NCBI GenBank assembly: GCA_963575745.1
Contig: CAUYUJ010018567.1
Coordinates: 17,501-81,500, forward strand
Reading direction: 5' to 3'
DNA length: 64,000 nt
Source of the DNA: Prorocentrum cordatum
Lineage: Eukaryota; Sar; Dinophyceae; Prorocentrales; Prorocentraceae
The translations under genes were made by a program, and so were the position numbers. This document shows positions 10,651 through 21,130 of this stretch, in pieces; within the stretch, counting starts at the first letter, position 1, and every line of letters starts with the position of its first letter. A model generated the notes under the pieces. The model had not been told where the DNA came from, searched no databases, and was given only the letters and a program-made list of their open reading frames with translations.

Positions 10651-11213
10651 CAAATACGACGCCCGCCGGGGCGCACTTTCCTCGAGCGGGCACGCACGGG
10701 ATGCACTTCCTCCTCCTCCTGGTCCTCCTCCTCCTCCTTTTCCTCCTCCTCCTCCTCCTCTCCTCTCCTCCTTCTCCTCCTCCTCCTCCTCCTCCTCCTC
10801 CTCTCCTCCTCCTCCTCCTCCCTCCTCCTCCTCCTCCTCTCCTCCTCCTCCTCCTCCTCCTCCTCCTCCTCCTCCTCCTCCTCCTCCTCCTCCTCCTCCT
10901 CCTCTCCTCCTCCTCCTCCTCCTCCTCCTCCTCCTCCTCCTCCTCCTCCTCCTCCTCCTCCTCCTCCTCCTCCTCCTCCTCCTCCTCCTCCTCCTCCTCC
11001 TCCTCCTCCTCCTCCTCCTCCTCCTCCTCCTCCTCCTCCTCCCCAGAGGCGTCCCGGGAGCGGGCCCCGAGTCAAAATACCACCCCCCTAGGGCGCATTT
11101 TCCTCGAGCGGGCACGCCCGAGATGCACTTCTTCCTCTTCCGGGAGCACGTCCCAAGTCAGAATATCACACTCCCGGGGCGCACTTTCTTCGAGCGGGCA
11201 CACAAAGGATGCA

Positions 11214-11247
<34 letters not shown>

Positions 11248-11385
11248 CTCCTCCTCCTCCTCCTCCTCCTCCTCCTCCTCCTCCTCCTCCTCCTCCTCCT
11301 CCTCCTCCTGCTCCTCCGCCTTCTCCTCCTCCTCCTCCTCCTCCTCCTCCTCCTCCTCCTCCTCCTCCTCTGTTTCTTCCCCCCA
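10651..11385 (+). repeat. (TCC)n blocks joined by a conserved ~60-bp motif (three copies)
   Basis: Two long TCC tracts (about 10700-11042 and 11212-11375) are introduced by the same motif: GGGGCGCACTTTCCTCGAGC, GGGCACGC, GATGCACTTCCTCC. Motif copies lie at about 10665-10715, 11088-11135 and 11175-11220. The tracts make poly-Ser, poly-Leu and poly-Pro frames that are not genes. Confidence 0.9.
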
Positions 11386-11474
11386 CTGCTAGCCCTTTCG
11401 ATCAAGGTCGGCGGCACTGGCCGTCAATCCTCTCCAATCTGGAAACGCCACGGAAAAAAAACATCCCTTCTTTG

Positions 11475-12020
11475 TGGTGATTCCAGTTCTCCCAGAATTC
11501 GACTGTGGGAAACCTGGAATTCGAATGATGGGAACCTGGAGTAACAACGAACACACCCCTCTTATTGTGGTGATTCCTGATTTCCCAGAATCCGGAATTA
11601 TGGGAAGCCTGGCCATCCCAAACACCGCCTTTTTTTTGCAATGGTTCCAAATTCGCAAAAATTCGATGACCAGAAACCTGACATTCGAATTATGGGAAGC
11701 CTGGGATCGCCACCGAAAAACCTCCTTGTTGACTGTGACTCCAAGCATCGCAACTCGACCCCCCAACGGCATCTCCTTTCTCTGGTTTCCCAACAGTTTG
11801 AATTCGAAAATTCGGGAAACTTCCGCATTGTGGGGGAAACTGCCGCTCCCTGGTTCCCCAAATGAGGGGTTCGAATTACGGGAAACATGGAGTCACCACG
11901 AAACACGCCCTTCTTTTGTTGTCTTTGCATAATTCTGAACTATGGAAAACCGGGAATCACCCCAACAGATAGTTGATCGCCGTGCTTCCAGATTCCCCAG
12001 ATTTCGAGTTCCAGGCTTCC
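11475..12020. repeat. Cluster 2 of the ~54-bp palindromic repeat
   Basis: The same palindrome resumes after the TCC blocks. TGTGGTGATTCCAGTTCTCC at 11477 and GGGAAACCTGGAATTCGAAT near 11508 start the series. TTGTGGTGATTCCTGATTTC at about 11566, ATTATGGGAAGCCTGG near 11598 and 11693, and GGGAAACATGGAGTCACCAC at about 11880 follow. Several copies are joined arm to arm. Confidence 0.85.
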
Positions 12021-12049
12021 CCGAATCGAGTTACGGGATGCAAAAAAAA

Positions 12050-12890
12050 AACATATGAATGGCAACGACATCGAACGACTCGGAATGGCATGGAACGAAT
12101 TTACCTGACATGAAATGAAGCGTAATGATGCGTAACGACATGGAACGAAACGACGCACAACGTGAAACGCAACGAAACACCAAGAAACAACATAAAAATT
12201 GTATGGCCTGGCCTGAAATTGAATTGAATGAAATGGCATGGGTTGGCAGGGAACGAAATTGCATGACATGAAATGTAATTAAGGAATATGGGATGGAATG
12301 CTATTGGATGAAATGGTTTTGAATGAACTGTGATGGGATGGGATGAACTGACATGCCATGAAATGCTACGGACCGAAATTAACTGCATTGAAATGCCGTG
12401 ATGTGATGTAAAACGGGATGGCGCATGACATACCACGCAGTGGAAACAACATGAAATAGCATGAAACGGCATGACATGACCTGACGTGGCGTGACATGAG
12501 GCTGAATGGAATGGCGTGGAATGGCATGGGATGAACGGAACGAAATGACATAAAATGAAATGAAGCGAAATGGACTGTAATGGAATGTAATAAAATGGAA
12601 TGGAATGGAATGGAATGGAATGGAATGGAATGGAATGGAATGGAATGGAACGGGACGGAATGGAATATAATAGAATTGTAGGGAACGAAACGACGTGAAA
12701 CTATATGAAGTATAATCGGATGAATTGGAACGATACGAAATGCGAGTAGCGGAGATACAATGGCACGAAAGGACTTGAATGGCATGTGACGTACGGCACG
12801 AAATCAATGACATTGAACGAAGCTGCATTTAAAACTCGTGGAATGAAAGAGCATGACGTGACACGACATGGAATGGGATGAAAGGTGTGG
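12050..12890. repeat. Degenerate ATGGA/GGAAT pentamer satellite
   Basis: The stretch is built from five-base words such as ATGGA, AACGA, ATGAA and ACGGC. A pure (TGGAA)11 core lies at 12596-12650. Similar pentamer sequence reappears at 14700-14840, on the far side of the family A array and composite block. Confidence 0.85.
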
Positions 12891-12949
12891 AAATTAAATT
12901 ACTCCGACAGAAGGACCCCACATGATAATACAGTTAGCTTGTCCCTCAC

Positions 12950-13220
12950 CTTTTTCTTCTTCGATTGGCGGAGGCCTTCTTTCCGCACTCTGCGTCATCC
13001 TCCTCCTCATCCTTCTCATCCTGCCCCTCCTCCTGCTCATTCTCGTCCTGCTCGTTGCATTTCTTATCCTCTCGCTCTTCCGCCTCCTCTTTCTCCTCCT
13101 CATCCTCCTCGTCCTCCGCCCCCTCTTCTCCGCCCCCCTCCTCCTCGTATGTTTCCTCCTCTTCGTTCTTGCATTCTTCCTCCTTCACCTCCCCTCCCCC
13201 TCCCCCTCCTCATCTCCGCC
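12950..13220. repeat. Pyrimidine-rich (TCC/TCCTC) low-complexity tract
   Basis: Dense CTCCTC with CTTCTC interruptions, open in most frames. No gene supported. Confidence 0.75.
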
Positions 13221-13369
13221 CCGCATGTTTTCCTTGGGCACCTCCCCTTCCTCCTGGCAGGAGCGCGCGTGTCGGTTTTCCTCGGCGCCTTCGCCGTCTC
13301 GGCAAGCACGGGCGCATTCTCTACTGGCCGCATCGCCCAACCGTTTGGACAACACCGCCTGAGACTCCC

Positions 13370-14240
13370 TCATATTCAGGCTTCAGGTGCCCAAAAGTGA
13401 CGACGGTTACGAGGTTCCGGTGACCTGCTCGGATTAACAACATGAACTGCGGGCCCCATAGGGAGGGGGCTCCCGTCTGAGACTTCCTCGCAATTCACTC
13501 ACTGACGAGGCCACTGACGAGGCTCCCGCCTGAGACTTCCGCCATGAACAAGCTTAAAGAGGCCAAAAATGAAGACAGTTACAAGATTCCGATGGCCCGC
13601 TCGGATGAATAACACGAGCTGCGGGGGAGGGGGCCCCCGCCTCAGACTTCCTCGCAATACACTCACAGATGAGTCTCCCGCCTGAGATTTCCGCCATATT
13701 CAAGCTTGAAGAAGCCAGAAGTGACGACCCTGACAGGATTCCGACGACCCGCTGAGACTTCCGCCATACTCAGGCTTGAGGAGGCCAAAAGGGACGACAG
13801 TTACAAGATTCCGATGACCCGCTCGGATTGGTAACATGAGTTGCGGGCCCCATTCAGACGGGGCTCCCTCCTGAGACTTCCTCGCAATTCACTCACAGAT
13901 GAATCTCCCGCCTGAGACTTCCGCCGTATTCAAGCTTGAAGAAGCCAAAAAGTGAAGACATTTACAAGGTTCCGATGACCTGCTCGGATTAGTAACATGA
14001 GCTGCGGGCCCATAGGGAGGGGGGCTCCCGCCCGAGACTCCCTCGCAATTCACTCACAGACGAGGCTCCCGCCTAAGACTTCCGCCATACTCAAGCTTGA
14101 AGAGGCCAAAAATGACGACAGCTACAGGATTCCGATGACCCGCTCGGATTAGTAACATGAGCTGCGGGCCCCATAGGGAGGGGGCTCCCGCCTGAGACTT
14201 CCTCGCAATTCACTCACAGACGAGGCTCCCGCCCGAGATG
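13370..14240 (+). repeat. Family A satellite, main tandem array (~160-bp unit)
   Basis: Five successive units carry GCTGCGGGCCCCATAGGG or a variant. Their start points are at about 13445, 13616, 13838, 13999 and 14159, giving periods of 171, 222, 161 and 160. The 222-bp unit has an internal duplication of the GAGACTTCCGCCATACTCA section. Other landmarks are CTCGCAATTCACTCACAGA, CAAGCTTGAAGAGGCC and CCGATGACCCGCTCGG. Confidence 0.9.
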
Positions 14241-14334
14241 AGTGAGAGAGAGAGAGAATAAATGAATGAGCGAGTGAAGGTGCTGATGAAGCTCATGATC
14301 ATGATGATGATGGCGACGATGGTGATGATGATGG

Positions 14335-14417
<83 letters not shown>

Positions 14418-14432
14418 GTGATGATGGTGATG

Positions 14433-14465
<33 letters not shown>

Positions 14466-14693
14466 ATAATTATGAGTATGATAATTATGAGTATGATGAT
14501 GATGATAATGATGATGAGTGTGAGTGAGTGAGTGAGTGAGTGAGTGAGTGAGTGAGTGAGTGAGTGAGTGAGTGAGTGGGTGAGTGAGTGGGTGGGTGAG
14601 TGAGTGAGTGAGTGTGAGTGTGTGTGTGTGGGTGTTCTCTTGTTCATGCGCGGGGTGTCTAACGAAAGCAAGAACCCCACTTTGGATGTGGGG
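14240..14693 (+). repeat. Composite block: GAT, GAGT, conserved 64-bp tail (copy 2)
   Basis: Family A ends in GAGATGAGTGAGAGAG and passes into GATGAT repeats (about 14300-14475), TGAGTGAG repeats (14517-14610) and the 64-bp tail at 14630-14693. The tail parallels 1707-1770 position for position with few substitutions. Confidence 0.9.
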
Positions 14694-14840
14694 AATGATA
14701 GAATATGATATGAAATTGCGGTCAGGAATTGAAGCGAAATGAAATTGAACGAGATGGAATGGAATTGAATGAAATGATATGGCACGGAACGAAATGAACT
14801 GGAATGGCATGGAATGGAACTGAATGGAATGGAATCCAAT
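14694..14840. repeat. Pentamer satellite, short segment
   Basis: GGAATGGAAT-type words resume directly after the composite tail, matching the sequence at 12050-12890. Confidence 0.75.
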
Positions 14841-15790
14841 GACGTGCATGGCTGGCGTGGCCGCTGGCAGGCTGCCGCTGGCGGAGCGCCGCCGCCGAAG
14901 CAGGGAGCGGCAGCGCCAACAGCGCCGAGGGGCCGCCAGACGAGGCCGGCCGCAGCCGGCTACGCCGCCGCGCCACAAGCTGGCGGCGGCGGCGGCCGAG
15001 CGAGCGCTCGGCCGCAGCGGCTACAGCTCGCGGCCAGTTCGGAGCCCCCTGGCGTCGGCCGAAAACCCTCTGGTGCCTCGGGGCGCGGTCCCGCCCCGCA
15101 CTTTCCGCGAGGGGGGCGCGGCTGCCTGGGCGCAAGCGGGAAAGGGGGAGGAAGGGGGGGGGATGGGAACAGCAGGCAAACCGCGCGCGAACCTTACGCT
15201 GGGCGATCACGCGAGATCCTCGCAAACCCAGGGAACCACGCGCGAGTCCCACTGAGCCGCACGCGAGCCTTGCTCCCTGGGCGTTCCCTGCGCGACCACC
15301 GCCTACGGAGACCAGCAGGAGCCCAGGGAATCCCGTTGATCTGGCGAGATCCCCGCGCGAACCCAAGAGCACGTCGTGCGAGCGCGCTTTGGGCCCCACT
15401 GAAGCCCCGCGCGACTTGCGCACATTCTATACGGGAGTTCCAAGCCATCCCCGCGCGAACTCCAAAAGAGCCGCGCGTCAATCCGCACTGTGGGCCCCGC
15501 ATTAACGACACGCGCGTGGACCATCAACGACACCGTCGACGCAAGCGCAAACGGATGCGCCCCGTTGCACCGTCACCCCCCGCGCAGCCCTCTTAATCTT
15601 CAGGTGCACGGGCCCCGTCGCCAGCACGCAAAGACCTTCGCTGGAGCACGCAGCTCCAGAGCCCAATGGCGACGCAGGCGCCCCAGATGCCAGGCACATT
15701 ACGATGCGCGTTCAGGGCGAGGGAGGGGGGGAGCGCCTCATGCACAACCACAACCAAAAACGCCGGGCTAGCAGTGGCACCAGACCCTGC
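14841..15790. other. GC-rich DNA, no recognisable gene
   Basis: Sequence rich in CGCGCGAAC, GAGCGC and GGCGGC words. Around 15180-15500 the word CCGCGCGAAC recurs irregularly, suggesting an eroded tandem repeat. Overlapping open frames on both strands have no recognisable domain. Confidence 0.45.
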
Positions 15791-15797
15791 CGCCACT

Positions 15798-16010
15798 GAA
15801 AGATGCAGGTTGTGAAATTGGAGCAACGCGAGCAGCTACAGCCCTGGGGCCAGCGAGTGCGAGGATGGCGAGAAACAACCTCCAATGCCGCTGCTCCGAA
15901 AGATGCAGGTTGTGAAATTAAAAGACCAACACGATCAGCTACAGCACTGGGATCAGCTACGAGGGCAGTGGCAGCAGGCGCTGGCGGCCTCGGTGGCTCC
16001 CCAAGAGGCC
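15798..16010 (+). repeat. 100-bp direct duplication next to family B array 1
   Basis: GAAAGATGCAGGTTGTGAAA starts at 15798 and again at 15898. Both are followed by AGCTACAGC and CTGGG at matching distance. The plus-strand translation of the second copy is Gln-rich and helix-like, but I do not recognise a protein. A TGGCAGCAGGCGCTGGC word at about 15970 has a counterpart at about 43965, also upstream of a family B leader. Confidence 0.6.
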
Positions 16011-16168
16011 CGTGCCAGGCCAACAGGACCGCCTGAAGCGGCCAACCCACGGCCGCCCGAGCAGGCCCGTCTAAGACGGTTGCCGCGGACACTTTGGCAG
16101 GCTTTGGCACGCGCAGCCCTGGAATGGAGAATGAGAAGGGGGCGAAGAAAGCAAAGACAAATGATCCT

Positions 16169-17830
16169 GGCGGAGGACCCAACCACATGCAGTTGTGAAT
16201 GTCGCCGTTGTGGGCACCGCCTTCGGTGGGTCATTTCATGGGGGCGTCGCCACTGGGGCCTTCGGTGGAGTTCCCTATCTATGGGGAGACGAAACGTGAG
16301 GGGTGTGACGAAATGGGCGGGAGGGAGGGGCACATGCGAACGTCGCCACAGGTGCCTTCGGCGGAGCCTTCGGCGGAGCTCCCTACAGGGCCACGAAACG
16401 CTGCACTGGATAACGCGGGGCTTTCGGTGGAGCTCCCATGCGGGACCACGAAACGCTGCACTGGGTGGGGCGTACGCATGCGAACGTCGCCACTGGGGCC
16501 TTCGGTGGAGCTCCCATGGGACCACGAAGCGCTTTATTGGGCGGGGCGGACGCATGCGAATGTCGCCACTAGGCCTTCTGTGGAACTCCCTATGAGTGTG
16601 GCGAAGTGGGGCCTTTCGCTGGAGCTCCTTTGGGGCCACGAAACGTTGTACTGAGTGGGCGGACGCATGCGAACGTCGCCACCAGTGGAGCACCCTAAGG
16701 GGCCACTGGGGGCTGTACTGGGTGGGGCGGACGCATGCGCCACTGAGGCCTTCCATGGAGCTCCCTATAGGGCAACGAAACGCTGTCCCGGACGGGGCGG
16801 ACGCATGCGAACGTCGCCACTGGGGCATTCGGCGGACCCCCCTTTCTGGAACCACGAAACGCTGCACTGGGTCGCATGCGAACGTCGCCATTGGGGCCTT
16901 TCTGTAGTGAGTGGAGCGGACGCATGCGAACGTCGCCATTGGGGCATTCGGTGGAGCCCCCTATGGGGCCACGAAACGCTGTCCTAGGTGGAGCGGACGC
17001 GTGCAAACGTCGACACTGAGGCCTTCGGGGGAGCTCCCTATGGGGCCACGAAACGCTGTACTTGGTCGGGTGGACGCATGCGAGCGTCGCCACTGGGGCC
17101 GAAGGTGTTGCAGGTGGGGCGGACGCATGCGACCGTCGCCAGTTTGGCCTTCGGCGGGCCCCCCTATAGGACCACGAAACATGTGACAGATGTACCAAAA
17201 TGGGCGGGTGGACGCATGCAAACGTCGCCGTCGGGGCTTTCGGTGGAGCCCTTCCACATGGGGCCACGAAACGCTGAACTTGACGGGGCGCACGCATGCG
17301 AACGTCGCCACTGTGGCCTTCGGTGGAGCCCCCTTATGGGGCAACGAAAAGCTGTACTGGGTGGGGCGGACGCATGCGAACGTCGCCACTGGTGCCTTCG
17401 GTGGAGCTCCTTGTGGGGCCACAATACGCTGTACTGGGTGGGGCGGGCGCATGCGAACGTCGCCACTGGGGCCTTCGGTGGAGCTCTCTGTGGGGCCACA
17501 ATACGTTGTACTGGCTGGGGCGGACGCATGCGAACGCCGCCGCTGTGGCCTTCGGTGGAGCCCCCCGATGGGGCAACGGCTGGCTGTGCAGGGCGAGGCG
17601 GACGCATGCGATCGTCGCCACTGGTGCCTTCGGTGGAGCTCCCTATGGGGCAACAAAGCGCTGTGCTGGGTGGAGCGGACGCGTGCAAACGTCGCCATTG
17701 GGGCCTTCGGTGAACCCCCCGATGGGGCAACGGCTCGCTGCACTGGGTTGGGAGGACGCATGCGAACGTCGCCACTGGGGGCTTCGGTGGAACTCCCGAT
17801 GGGGCCGCATAGCATTTGAGTGGTGTGCCG
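16169..17830 (+). repeat. Family B satellite array 1 (78-bp units) with shared leader
   Basis: A 32-bp leader at 16169-16200 (GGCGGAGGACCCAACC, then ACATGCAGTTGTGA) opens the array. About 20 units follow, each with CGCATGCGAACGTCGCCACT, GGGGCCTTCGGTGGAGCTCC, CTATGGGGCCACGAAACGCT and a GTACTGGGTGGGGCGGA linker. The best units repeat at 78 bp (for example 17371 to 17449). Since 78 is divisible by three, long frames run through the array on both strands; they are artefacts. Confidence 0.92.
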
Positions 17831-17851
17831 AAGGGAGGGGGCGGGGGGATG

Positions 17852-17853
17852 GA

Positions 17854-17913
<60 letters not shown>

Positions 17914-17917
17914 AATA

Positions 17918-17959
<42 letters not shown>

Positions 17960-17993
17960 CTGTTGATGATGATGATGATGATGATGATGATGC

Positions 17994-18069
<76 letters not shown>

Positions 18070-18350
18070 AGTGATGGTGGTAGTGATGGTGATGGTGATG
18101 GTGATGATGATGATGGTGGTGATGATGATGATGATGATGATGATGATAGTGATGGTGATAGTGATGGTGATGGTGATGGTGATGGTGATGATGATGATGG
18201 TGGTGATGATGATAACAATGATGATGGTGATGATGATGCTGATGATTATGATGATGATAATGCTGATGCTGATGATGAAGATGATGATGATTATGATGAC
18301 GACGATGACGATGACGATGATGATAATGATGATGATGACGAGGAGGAGGA
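17852..18350. repeat. (GAT)n microsatellite
   Basis: About 500 bp of GATGAT with GGT, AGT, GCT and AAT interruptions. It joins family B array 1 to the degenerate LINE endonuclease, ending in a GAGGAG stretch at 18340-18357. Confidence 0.95.
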
Positions 18351-18356
18351 GGAGGA

Positions 18357-19300
18357 GGACCAGTATAAACCCAAGACTCAGCAACGATGTTGGAATACAC
18401 ACTCCCAAGCTCCGTCTTCATAAGCCCAACAAATATTCATTTCCATTGAATGAATTACCCTTTGGGGGACGACCGAATGGGACTACTGTGCCAAAACGCC
18501 CTTTTCAGCACGCAGATATACATGTAGACGCTGCTTACAACACGTTGGATTCACTACTGGATACCCCTGGGGATTTTATGATTGCCGGGGGCTTGAATGC
18601 CGAGAATGGGCCAGGCCTCGACCACAATCACGACGAAGAAGTACAAGAAGTTCCCGGACCGAACACGATCGGGAAACGAAATTGGCGGGGAGATATGTTG
18701 ATAAACTGGTGATCATTTGATGGATTGCGGCTCGCTGATACATTCAGCGCAGGTGGGGAAGCTATGGACGTATTGAAATGGCGCGAACAAGAAGCAGTTA
18801 GACTCCATTATATTTCCGACCAAGAAACAAGCCGACGTGAAGAAGTGCAAAGTGATTCCCGACATCGATACTGGATCCGACCACCGACCCATTATGATAA
18901 GATTGGTTGTGGGCGCTCGTGTTCATCGAAAACCTAACTCTGCGAGGCCTTCGTGGGGACCAGGGGTGCAGAAAAACAGATTCCGACAAACTTTGGACCG
19001 CCAGTTGAGAAAACGACCATTTACTAATCACGATCTCGATGCAGCTTCAGCCAGGATTAAGGAGGATCTTTCCGCAGCTGTCATAGCAGCAAGCCCGCCT
19101 GCGAAAAACACGTCACAAATACTCCTGAGGACCGCCAGATTCGCCAACGCATACAGGAGAGACGGCAACGGCAACTACGACGTCTTCCCGGCGTTCCACG
19201 AGACACGCAAGGAACACGGAGGAAATCGATCAGCAACGAGATTAAGAAGGTAATCTGGCGAAAGATGAAGAACCAGAGGGCCTTGCGTACGTGACTTCAA
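18357..19300 (+). pseudogene. Degenerate LINE endonuclease (EEP/APE-type) fragment
   Basis: The plus strand encodes parts of an exonuclease-endonuclease-phosphatase domain of the type LINEs use to nick target DNA. Around 18565-18715 I read GDFMIAGGLNAENG, where GDFNA-like sequence is expected, and GKRNWRGDMLINW, interrupted by TGA at 18710-18712. A frame change follows. From about 18765 the frame gives W-T-Y-stop-NGANKKQLDSII, resembling the usual W-T-W...QLDYI block with Tyr replaced by Ser, and then GSDHRPIMIRL, the conserved C-terminal S-D-H motif, near 18868-18900. A basic helical region continues to about 19253. At least two stops and one frameshift are present, and no RT follows: family B sequence starts by 19350. 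The first ~130 bp also recur inverted at 48180-48315. Confidence 0.75.
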
Positions 19301-19344
19301 GGGCATCAGAAAGATCGCAAATCCGAGCGACAACAAGGAACAGC

Positions 19345-19500
19345 ACCACATTGCCAACACGAAACGTGTGAGGGCTGTGCCGAAGAGGGTGCGGCAGGCG
19401 CATGCGAACGCGACCACTGGGGCCATCGGTGGAGCTCCCTATGGGGCCACGAAGTGTGTGAGGGGTCTGCCGACATGGTTGACTGGTGGGGAGCGCAGAG
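19345..19500 (+). repeat. Family B units, short cluster
   Basis: GAAACGTGTGAGGGCTGTGCC, split here by minor changes, then GCGCATGCGAACG, CCACTGGGGCCATCGGTGGA and CCCTATGGGGCCACGAAG mark about one and a half family B units of the 90-bp type directly after the LINE fragment. They lead into the end motif at 19542. Confidence 0.8.
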
Positions 19501-19541
19501 GCACGCAGAGGAGGAGTGAGGAGGGGGAAAAGGAGGAGGAA

Positions 19542-19615
19542 GGAACGCGGGGCGCGCTCTCTCTCGTTCTCTCTCTCTGCAAAGCGAGGACCCAATACCA
19601 CAGTATGGTTGGGAA
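19542..19615 (+). repeat. End motif, copy 1
   Basis: A GA-rich run leads to GGAACGCGGGGCG, a CTCTCT stretch, then AAGCGAGGACCCAATACC, ACAGTATGG and TTGGGAA. The same motif follows family B array 3 (46229-46287) and stands alone at 25753-25811 (plus) and 26621-26677 (minus). Homology stops at TTGGGAA in all copies. Confidence 0.8.
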
Positions 19616-19932
19616 GAAACAATACCCCACAAAAACAGTAGTGTGGCCGCCTAGAAGAAAGGCCCTCCCTGCGCAGTGGAGGTAAGCCCGCTGCACGACC
19701 AGCGAGCGCGTGGGGTCATCGCCCGCGCTGGGGGCGATGGACAGCTGCAGCCTACATGCCACCGCTACAGGTGCGCTCCAAGCGCCTGGGCAAACACCAC
19801 AATCGCGTTGTCCCAGGATTCGCGAAGAGACTGCGAGACTCGAAGCTTGCAAGTGCACCTCCTTCGTACAAAAACCTAGCCGTGGGGAAGAGGGCACGTC
19901 GACCGCAGCGTCACTTAACGCAAGCCCATCCT
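19616..19932. other. Unique DNA, no recognisable gene
   Basis: Between the end motif and the next family B leader I see no gene. AGCGAGCGCGTGGGGTCATC plus GCCCGCGCTGG near 19703-19733 has a partial match at about 50113-50143. Confidence 0.4.
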
Positions 19933-20470
19933 GGCGAAAGAAGCCAGCATATGCAGTTGTGAGTACTGCTGGCTGTGACTACCGTCTTCGGTGGAGTGGC
20001 GACGAGACGTGTGAAGGGCGTGCGGATCGGGTGTGGGGCCGCCATGCGGACCCTGCCGATGGTGCCTTTGATGGAGCTCTTCGTGGGGCCACGAAACGTG
20101 TGAGGGGTGTGCCGAATCGGGTGCGGGCCAGCGGCCTTCGGTGGAGCTCCCTGCGGTGCCACGAAACGCGTGAGGGGTATGCCGAATCGGGTGCGGGGCC
20201 GCCATGCGGAACCTGCCGCTGGGGCCTTCGGTGGAGCTGGGGCCGCGAAAGGTGTGAGGGGTATGCCGAATCGGGTGCGGGGCCACCATGAGGACCCTGC
20301 CGTTGGAGCCTTCGGTGGCGCGCGTGTGGGGCCACGCATCGTGTGAGGGGCGTGCCGAATCGGGTGCGGGGCCGCCATGCGGACCCTGCCGCTGGGGCCT
20401 TCGGTGGAGCTCCCAAATGGGGCCACGAAAGGTGTGAGGGGTATGCCGAAATACGCCGACCCTGTCGGCG
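19933..20470 (+). repeat. Family B satellite array 2 with shared leader
   Basis: Leader at 19933-19964 (GGCGAAAGAAGCCAGC, then ATATGCAGTTGTGAGT). About six 80-90-bp units follow, with GCCATGCGGACCCTGCCG, CTTCGGTGGAGCTCC and GGGGCCACGAAACGTGTGAG and the linker GGTATGCCGAATCGGGTGCG. The units are more diverged than in arrays 3 and 4. Confidence 0.88.
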
Positions 20471-20504
20471 TGTGAAGGAAGCTCTTACATTCAACGCTGT
20501 TTCA

Positions 20505-20517
20505 TTCGTCGTCTCCT

Positions 20518-20551
<34 letters not shown>

Positions 20552-20565
20552 GCCGCCATTCCAAG
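20505..20565. repeat. (GTC)n/(GCC)n microsatellite
   Basis: GTCGTCGTC repeats pass into GCCGCCGCC, just after family B array 2. Confidence 0.85.
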
Positions 20566-20660
20566 CTTTCTCCTGGGTGTCCTTCTACAACGCGCCAGCC
20601 GTTGCCTCTCTTACCCTGGGCCTTTCACTTCAAGCGCGCTAGCCAGAACGACAATAACGA

Positions 20661-20730
20661 ACGTCGAAATTCAGTCGAAGGGAACCCCCTTCCCTTGATC
20701 CCTTCCCCGCCGAGGGGGGTCCCGGAGGGG
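20661..20730 (+). repeat. Dispersed ~50-bp repeat, second copy
   Basis: GTCGAAATTCAGTCGAAGGG then AACCCCCTTCCCTTGATCCC and TTCCCCGC matches 10569-10620. It is again followed by a G-rich run, here mixed with CCC. Confidence 0.75.
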
Positions 20731-20794
20731 TGTCGCGGGGGAGACCCCAGGGGGGGTCCCTGGGGGGAGTCCCGGGTCAGAATGCCCCCCCCCC

Positions 20795-21130
20795 CCCCCT
20801 CGGGGGGTCCCAAAGCCCCAAAACCCCCAAGACGAACCAAGACTGCCCCAGGCCCCAAAGACTGTCCAAGAGGGCCCCGAATCGCCGAACTATCGGAACA
20901 AGACGCCGAAGTCGCCTCCAGACGGCCCAAAAGGTTTCCAAGACTCCCAAAGAGGCCTCCTAGAGCACTCCCAAGAGGGCCCCAAGAGCTTAAAATGATT
21001 GATTGTCCTTGAAAGTGTTTGACAGAGTTGCGGATTCGCGCCTTGTCGGCTTCCCGACACTCCAAGACGGCCCAAGAGGCCCCAAAGATCGCCCAAAGAT
21101 ATTCCAACAAGCCTCCGAGAGGGAGGCCGG
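20795..21130. repeat. CCCCAAGA-rich degenerate repeat, segment 1
   Basis: The sequence is built from CCCCAAGA, GGCCCCAAGAG and CCAAGACGGCCC words at irregular spacing of roughly 12-16 bp. The same composition occurs at 23500-24700, 25270-25620, 46370-46510 and 49640-50060. Confidence 0.7.

Noticed and set aside
12596-12650. Telomere-like or human satellite-like sequence (TGGAA repeats)
   Set aside because: The pentamer resembles GGAAT satellites only by composition; it is surrounded by degenerate versions of itself and shows no other link.
16961-18423. Frames of up to 486 codons on both strands with His, Asp, Ile or Ser runs
   Set aside because: Produced by family B units plus the GAT microsatellite.
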